Origin: Prosopocoilus inquinatus | Lineage: Eukaryota > Arthropoda > Insecta > Coleoptera > Lucanidae | DNA length: 64,000 nt | Direction: 5' to 3' | Assembly (NCBI GenBank): GCA_036172665.1 | Contig: CM069877.1 | Coordinates: 12,358,501-12,422,500 of the forward strand | In this document: piece after piece, positions 58,069-64,000 of the stretch | How the letters are laid out: every line of letters starts with the position of its first letter | Numbering within the stretch: the stretch's first letter is position 1 | Program-made: the position numbers and the translations under genes | The notes under the pieces: generated by a model | Told to the model about the DNA's origin: nothing | The model's database searches: none | Seen by the model: the letters and a program-made list of their open reading frames with translations, nothing else

Positions 58069-58994
58069 TTTTTGAAATTTTTTTGCTTCGCTTTAGTGAA
58101 CGGAAACCTTACCTTTCTTTCCTTTCTTTGTCTGACGGACTTACTATACAGACGGTTACAACTAATCAAAAGAACACAATGGGGAACTCGTAAATTATAA
58201 GAGACAAGAAAAATTAAATTAAATCAAATAATTAAATTACGAAATGTTAGGCTATTTTGGGGCCTATTATGTAAAAAAAAATCTTTTTTTTTTTTTTCTA
58301 AATTCGTTTCTGAAATATTTTCAAAAAACAAATTTTAATTTTCGAAAATTTCTAGCTTATTTTCATAGACGCAAATAGAAATAAACTGAAGATTAAAGTT
58401 AAACCGAGATGGAAAAACCAGGCTTAATACGGGTCGGAAGAAATAGGTTAGGATTGAAGGTATCGCAGATACGACTGTCAATTTTTTTTTAATGGGCGTT
58501 ATCTAACCCCCCCCCCCCTAGCCCCGCCCGAAGTTACGACGACGTCGTACCAAAACGTTCGCTTTTCTTTCGACTTGAATTTTAAAAATCGTTTTATTAT
58601 GGTCAAGACGTTCCGAAAACTCCGCGTTGAAAATCATGCGCGCAGCGCCATCTACGGCAATTTTCAGAACTTGAAGCGAAATCTTCCAGTATTTTCCAAA
58701 CAATTCTCTTCTTTATAACTTAATTTTTAAACAGCCAGCCTTTTGTTAGGGCGTATTAAAAAAGAACTAAGGCGCTTCTGCCTTGTGAAGAACGCCAACA
58801 GCGCCATCTGCATTAACTCTAAGCAGCTATATTTTTTTTAAGCGCAACTTTTAAGATAAAATTAAATTGCGTTGTGGTCGAAAATTATTAAGCGGCCGAC
58901 ATTTAGAAACTATTTAGTTTAGAAATGTATCAGCAGCACCATCTACGTCAGTTTTTAGAAACTGTGTAGTGTTTTGCAACGATCCTGATTCTAA

Positions 58995-59128
58995 TAAGGC
59001 CGGATCTTACCACCTCCTGTTAAATTTAACCGCTGGTTACTATCCTTGGAAACCTTTGTGCCGATAATGGTTTCCTAGCATATTAACCAACGGTTAAATT
59101 TAACAGTAGGTGGTAAGATCGAGCCTTA
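58995..59128. mobile_element. 134-bp hairpin element, sister of 24630-24747
   Basis: Arms taaggccggatcttaccacc tcctgttaaatttaaccg and the inverse at the right end pair with three mismatches in 38. The loop tccttggaaacctttgtgcc gataatggtttccta aligns with tccttggtaaccattgtatc gataatagtttccga in the sister. The arm core is GTTAAATTTAAC on both sides here, GATAAATTTATC on both sides in the sister. Confidence 0.85.
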
Positions 59129-59150
59129 TTTGGCAAATTGCGTCGAAAAC

Positions 59151-59272
59151 ATTGGGCGCGTTCAGCGGATGCGTTGCTTACTCAGCGGCCGTTTGTGATT
59201 GGCTATTACCTTCATGTGAGCCAATCACAATCGATTGCTGAGTAAGCAACTCGGCCGCTGAACGCGCCCAAT
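59151..59272. mobile_element. 122-bp GC-rich hairpin element
   Basis: attgggcgcgttcagcgg ... ccgctgaacgcgcccaat, then ttgcttactcagc ... gctgagtaagcaa, then tgtgattggct ... agccaatcaca pair in order, with short unpaired bulges and a ~14-nt loop. Inserted in the 58.1-62.9 kb array; other units lack it. Confidence 0.88.
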
Positions 59273-62167
59273 GCTAACAGCGCTTTCTATGTAACTATTT
59301 GGAAACACCGCGTTTTATAATTTTTCTTTTGCTTGGTTTTATGCGGTATTATGATGGTGTCGGATTCTTTTTACGAAACGTCTGCTCACTTTCGATTAAA
59401 AAATTCAAATCCTGTTGTTAGAGTTGAGAATTATTAAGCGACGGACATTTAAACGCTATTTAGAAATCATTAGAATTTAAAGAAATGCATTAGTGGCGCC
59501 ATCTATGTCAGTTTGCTGTGTTGCTAGGCGCGAAATTCAAATGTGATCTGTCCAAACAAAGTTTATCTTAATACTTAATTTCAAAGCCTCTTTTGTCATG
59601 TTCAATGAGAAAAAATAACGCGCTTGTCTTGTAAATAATCCGACAGTGCCATCTGGTGTAATTTCACGCAGCTATATTTTTTATGTGAGCTTTCTAAACA
59701 AAGTTTATCTTAAGACTTAATTTCAAAACCCCTGTTGTCATGTTAAATGAGAAGAAACAACGCGCTTGCCTTGTAAAGAGGCAGCGCCATCTGACGTAAC
59801 TTCACGCAGGTATATTTTTTATGTAATCTTTCCAAACAAAGTTAATCTTAAGACTTAATTTCAAAACTTCTTTTGTCATGTTAAATGAGAAGAAACAACG
59901 CGCTTGCCTTGTAAAGAACCTAGACAGCGCCATCTGGCGTAACTTCACGCAGCTATATTTTTTATGTGATCTTTCCAAACAAAGTTAATCTTAAGACTTA
60001 AATTTCAAAACCCCTTTTGTCATATTCAATGAGAAGAAACAATGCGCCTGCCTTGTAAAGAGTCAGCGCCATCTGGCGTAACTTCACGCAGCTACATTTT
60101 TTTTTAAGCGCGAACTTTAAGATAAAATTAAATTTACCAACTCAGTTTCTTTTTTTTTTTTCGAAATTAATTTCAAATCGCGTTCATCTACGATCCTGGT
60201 TTATAGAATAATTGGCAAAATGCGTTGAAAATAATGTTAGTGGCGCCATCTGTGCGAATTTTTAGAAACTGCATTTTTGGGCGCGCAATTCAAAAGTAAC
60301 GAAGATTATAAATTCCCTTTACGCGTTCGCTTTGCTCGGATTAATTTCAAGCAGTGCTCTTATAAATGGGAAAAGAACTAAAATGTTGCCGGCAACACCA
60401 TCTGGATTAACTTTGGGCACCTATATGTATTTCTTAAGCGCGAAATTTAAGCCGAGATTTAATTTTTTCCCGTAGATAATTTCAAGTGGTCTTTGTTCTG
60501 AACGAGGTGCAGAGATTAATTGACAACGTACGTTTAAAATAACATTAGAAAAGCGCCATCTGTATTAATTTTTTGGGAACCCTGTTTTATAATATTCTTC
60601 GATTCTTTCGATTTAAAATTGAAATTCGTTCCCGCTGTTTTACGATTTGGGAAGTGCGCCCTGCATTGAAAAACTGTTAGCAGCGCCATCTCTGTCGATT
60701 TTTAGAAACTGGATTTTTGGGCGCGCAATTCAAAAATAATGAAAATTATAGATTCTCTTTACGCGTTCGCCTTGCTCGTAAAATTTATTTCAAACAGTAT
60801 TCTGTTATGAATGGGAAAAGCATTAAAACGTTTGAAGTTTGTAAATATTGCCGGCAGCGTCATCTGGATTAACTTCAAGCACCTACATTTCTTAAGCGCG
60901 AAATTTAAGACGGGACTTAATTTTTTCCTGGAGTTAATTTCAAGTTGTGTTTGTTTTGAACAAAGCGCACTGATTAAATGGCAACTGCGTTTAAGTTAAC
61001 GTTAGCGGCGCCATCTGCATAAATTTTTTGGAAACCCTGTTTTATAATAATTCTTTCGCCTGGAATCATGACGGCGCGCGGCGGCGTTAGATTATTTTTG
61101 CCAAATCTTCACTTTCTTTCGAAAATTTAATATCACTTCTCCGTTGTTACGACTTGGGAATTGCTAAGCACCCTACATCGAGAAACTTGGGCAGCGCCAT
61201 CTGTGCCAATTTTTAGAGACTGCATTTTTGGGCGCGCAATTCAAAAGATTATAAATTCTCTTGACGCGATCACTTTGCTCGAAATTAATTTCAAATTATA
61301 AATGGGATGAGGTAATGGATTAACACTTTTGAAATATTTTTTAGTAACTTAATATTATATTTTGTTTTAATACAAAAGCATAAGTGCACCATATTCAGAT
61401 TTTAACTTTGTATCACGCGGTATGAACATTTAAGATTTGAATTTTTTTTTAGTAGAAAGAAGGTGAACGTTTCGTAAAAGGAATATAACGCCCTCATAAT
61501 ACCACATGAAACCAAGCAAAGGAAAAATTATAAAACGCGGTTTGCAAAAAGTGACAAACATCATTTTCAAAGCATTTTGCCAATAATTGGAACCAGGCTA
61601 TCATTTGAAATTAACTCCGGAAAAAAAATCGAGTTAATTTAATTTCACCTTGAAAATCGCGCTTAAAAAATATAGCTGCGAAGTGTTAATACAGATGGCG
61701 CTGCTGTTGGCGATCTTCACGAGGCACAAGCGTTTTAGTTCTTCTTTCTTAACACGCCTAACAAAAGGCTGCTTGAAAATAAGTCAAGAAGTTGTTCGGA
61801 AAGACGGGAAGATTTCGTCACATGCGCTTCAGTTTCTTAAAATCGCCGTAGATGGCGCTGCTCGCATGATTTTTAACGCGGTGTTTTCGATTAGTTTTAA
61901 CCAGCCAACCAAAACGATTTAAAATTCAAGCCGAAAGAAAAGCGAACGTTTTGATAAATGAAATAAATTCGACGTCCTCGTAACTTCAGGGGTGGGGGTG
62001 GGGGTGGGAGACAGATAACGCCCGTAAAAGAAAAAGAGAACAGTTTACAGTCGTATCTGCGACACTGTCAATCCTAACCTATTTCTTCGGACTGTATCAG
62101 ATTGTCCATCGATTTTCTTTAAGTCTTTAATTTTTTGAAAACATTTCAGAAACTAACGGCCATTTTT

Positions 62168-62273
62168 CATAATCAGACTTTAAGGAAGCTTTAATTTAAA
62201 GTCACTTTAAGTATAAGGAAACCAATGTATTTTTTTAGGTTAAAGTAACTTTAGCTTTAAAGTCTGATTATGA
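62168..62273. mobile_element. ~106-bp hairpin, TAATCAGACTTTAA arms
   Basis: cataatcagactttaaggaa gctttaatttaaagt at the left and actttagctttaaagtctga ttatg at the right are inverted. A solo arm lies at 3688-3722. Confidence 0.75.
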
Positions 62274-62389
62274 AACCGGCCCTTATGTAGTTAAAAAATA
62301 AAATAGAGCAACTTTTTAATATTTGTTTCAATTTCTGATAATTGCTGTAGATGGCGCTGCACGCGTGGTTCTCGCTACACCTTAAGCCT

Positions 62390-62553
62390 TAAGCTAGATT
62401 CATTGCAAGGCGTTTTGCGTTGGCGTTAAAATTCTGCGCGATTCTATTGGCTCAATTTAAAAGTATATTATTTGTTTAATTAAACGAACCAATCAAATAG
62501 CTATCCCGTAACGCGGCGATGAAAAATCGCGTAGCAATGAATCCAGCTTTAAC
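62390..62553. mobile_element. ~164-bp imperfect hairpin element
   Basis: Left ttaagctagattcattgc, right gcaatgaatccagctttaa; inner pair ctattggctcaattt with aacgaaccaatcaaatag. Ends and size resemble a MITE. Confidence 0.65.
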
Positions 62554-62645
62554 CATAGTAAAACGATTTAAAATTCAAGTCAAAAGAAGGAAAGCGAACG
62601 TTTTGACAAGAGAAATAAACTTGACGTCCTCTTAGCTTCAGGGGG

Positions 62646-62745
62646 AAAAATTGACGACTTCTATAAAAGAAAAAAAAAACAGTTGACAGTCTGCAGATAT
62701 GACTGTCAACTGTTTTTTTTTCTTTTATAGAAGTCGTCAATTTTT
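62646..62745. repeat. Perfect ~44-bp hairpin
   Basis: Arms 62646-62690 and 62702-62745 are complementary apart from one base of length difference in an A/T run; loop of 11 nt (ctgcagatatg). Arms read aaaaattgacgacttctata and on to cagttgacagt. Confidence 0.93.
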
Positions 62746-62959
62746 CAGTAAACTGTCAATTCTAATCTATTTCTTCGGACTGTATTAGATCGTCCGACGA
62801 ATTTTAGAAAATTAAAGTTTTCAATTTTTTTAAAGTATTTCAGAAACTAGTCTAGCGTAGGTAGAAAATAAAATAGCGCAACTTGAAGGTATTTCAGAAA
62901 CGAACGTACAGTTGCGAGCAATAAATTTTCGCCGTCATTTATTGTCTCAAAGATATGTA

Positions 62960-63485
62960 TACAGGGTGTAACTTTTATGAGGGAACACACATCAAGGGCT
63001 AGTTCCTTACGTCGAATTATTAAAAAAAGTTCGTATAAAAATACGTCGGCAAGCGCGTAGTTTCTGAGATATAGGGTTCGGAAAAAAGTTGGGAAACTTT
63101 TTTATTATCGATTTCTCAGAAAAATTTATTCTTTATAAAAGTTCCCGCATCTTCCCAAACCTAAAATACACTTGTCAAAATTTACATATCTATCATCGTA
63201 TACCGAGGAAATCGAATTGTTTGAAATCGACGTAAGAGTAAAGTACCTTTATTTTTCAAGATATGCGGAAATGTTATCTGGGAAAGTTGTTCGGGAAAGT
63301 TAGAAGATTTCAGATATGAAATCGTGGCAGCCTACGATGATTTTGTCGATTCCCAACATTTTTCCTGACCCCGTATCTCAGAAACTATGCGTTTGCGGAC
63401 CTACGTTTATATAAACTTTTTGTCATATTTCGGTGTGAGGGACTGGCGCTTAAAGTTTAGTTCCTCATTAAAGTTACACCCTGTA
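62960..63485. mobile_element. Foldback MITE, TACAGGGTGTAAC family, copy 3
   Basis: 526 bp from tacagggtgtaacttttatg to ttaaagttacaccctgta, in the same internal orientation as the copy at 5418-5918 and containing the same central block (cgaggaaatcgaattgtttg, cgtaagagtaaagtacc). No coding sequence. Confidence 0.83.
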
Positions 63486-64000
63486 TACTTGATTAGAAAT
63501 AAGGAGATGTGTTAATTAATGGTGATAACCTCTTAAAGGATTAATTTATTTTTGACGCTTTTTAAGTAAGACGCAGGATTTGTACGTGGAATTTTTTAAT
63601 TTCCACAACGAAAACTGACGTTTTGATTGGACAGGACGACCAAAATTTATTGCTGGCGACTGTACAAGTTTTTTTTTTCTTTTTTAAATACTTTGCACCG
63701 TATCTAGAGGGTTTATTTTAGGAGCTAGAGGAAAACTTTTAATGCAAAGTCGTGGGGTTTCATGCCTATTATATTTTAAAATTATCAGCAGAAACAAAAG
63801 CGCATCGGAAATTGGAGAAAAAATGTAATTTTTGTTTTTTTTTCTTTTTTTAATGGAACAGCCTGTATATTGTTTGCTAAATTGAAAGATCATATTTTTC
63901 TGATTTCAAAAATATAAGTGTAACGTGTTGATTTTTGGAAGAGCCGTTTATGAGTTTTTTTTTAGGTTAGAATAGAAATGAATTAGTGTTTAAAATATTA
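63486..64000. other. No gene recognised
   Basis: AT-rich; one element-type end (aacagcctgtata near 63857). The minus frame 63684-63893 is not supported by anything else. Confidence 0.5.

Larger units (their letters stand above)
57487..58090 (+). other. CRTC: CRTC 3' UTR, approximate
   Basis: Non-coding A/T-rich sequence after the stop, with a (GAAA)n run near 57750 and long T and A homopolymers. Canonical AATAAA hexamers at 57743 and 58063 offer two alternative ends; the distal one is followed by a T-rich stretch. The downstream foldback element begins at 58147. The end point is inferred from the hexamers only. Confidence 0.6.
58147..62908. repeat. ~4.8-kb inverted-repeat structure with GCGCCATCT arrays
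   Basis: The outer left arm (acagacggttacaactaatc) belongs to the family of 28600-29602. The inner arms are long: 58440-58690 (ggttaggattgaaggtatcgcagatacgac split over the border, aaaacgttcgcttttctttc, gcgcagcgccatctacggca) against 61800-62090 in reverse. Between them, 58790-61210 is an array with units of ~135-170 bp, each with a (GCGC)CATCTG motif. A third partial arm at 62570-62640 repeats aaaacgatttaaaattcaag. The right outer TIR is lost or diverged. Minus frame 58518-58703 and plus frame 61650-61922 are the two arms read in mirror image. Confidence 0.8.

Noticed and set aside
1..64000. tRNA, rRNA or snRNA genes
   Set aside because: No A/B-box pair, anticodon-arm pattern or conserved rRNA segment was seen by eye on either strand; a tRNAscan/Infernal run would be needed to exclude them.

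Overview
This is a eukaryotic, almost certainly insect, genomic window (AT-rich, GT-AG introns, homopolymer-rich, packed with non-autonomous repeats; a beetle is plausible but not proven). Only one cellular gene can be supported: the 3' two-thirds of a CREB-regulated transcription coactivator gene (CRTC/TORC) on the + strand. Ten recognised coding exons lie between 34839 and 57486. Nine of them join in frame as exactly as the splice sites predict, giving about 478 residues. They cover the SIK-phosphorylated serine motif, the conserved central SLPDLT block, a Pro/Ser/Gln-rich middle and the acidic C-terminal transactivation domain ending at a TAA codon. The exons for the N-terminal CREB-binding domain were not found and probably lie upstream of the window.

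Layout. 1-34838: no gene recognised. This part is a chain of repeats: a 280-bp array carrying AGATGGCGC sites (1.5-3.6 kb), ~500-bp foldback MITEs with TACAGGGTG ends (3.9 and 5.4 kb), a near-perfect 67-bp hairpin (6.6 kb), T-rich arrays bounded by CAGGGTTGCCA ends (8.1-12.8 kb), a ~170-bp array (12.2-15.0 kb), diverged duplications (15.5-18.8 kb), a 637-bp array (19.5-22.0 kb), a 243-bp array (22.6-23.9 kb), a palindromic element with a broken LINE reverse transcriptase inserted in it (25.0-27.8 kb), a 1-kb foldback element (28.6-29.6 kb), an AT-rich array (30.1-32.9 kb) and a ~165-bp array that runs up to the first visible CRTC exon. 34839-57486: CRTC, with introns of 63 bp to ~5 kb that are themselves full of arrays and foldback elements, including a 4.3-kb TIR-bounded element whose interior is an array of CTGTCAAACTTGTCA motifs. 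57487-58090: 3' UTR. 58147-62900: a very long inverted-repeat structure with GCGCCATCT motifs in one orientation on the left and AGATGGCGC on the right, plus nested hairpins. 62960-63485: a third copy of the ~500-bp MITE.

The most noteworthy points are a candidate 6-nt microexon in CRTC with strong splice sites; three unrelated arrays that all spread an insulator-like AGATGGCGC core around this locus; a recurrent architecture of foldback ends enclosing satellite arrays; and small stem-loop families, two with compensatory changes between copies and three loci with hammerhead-like core blocks.
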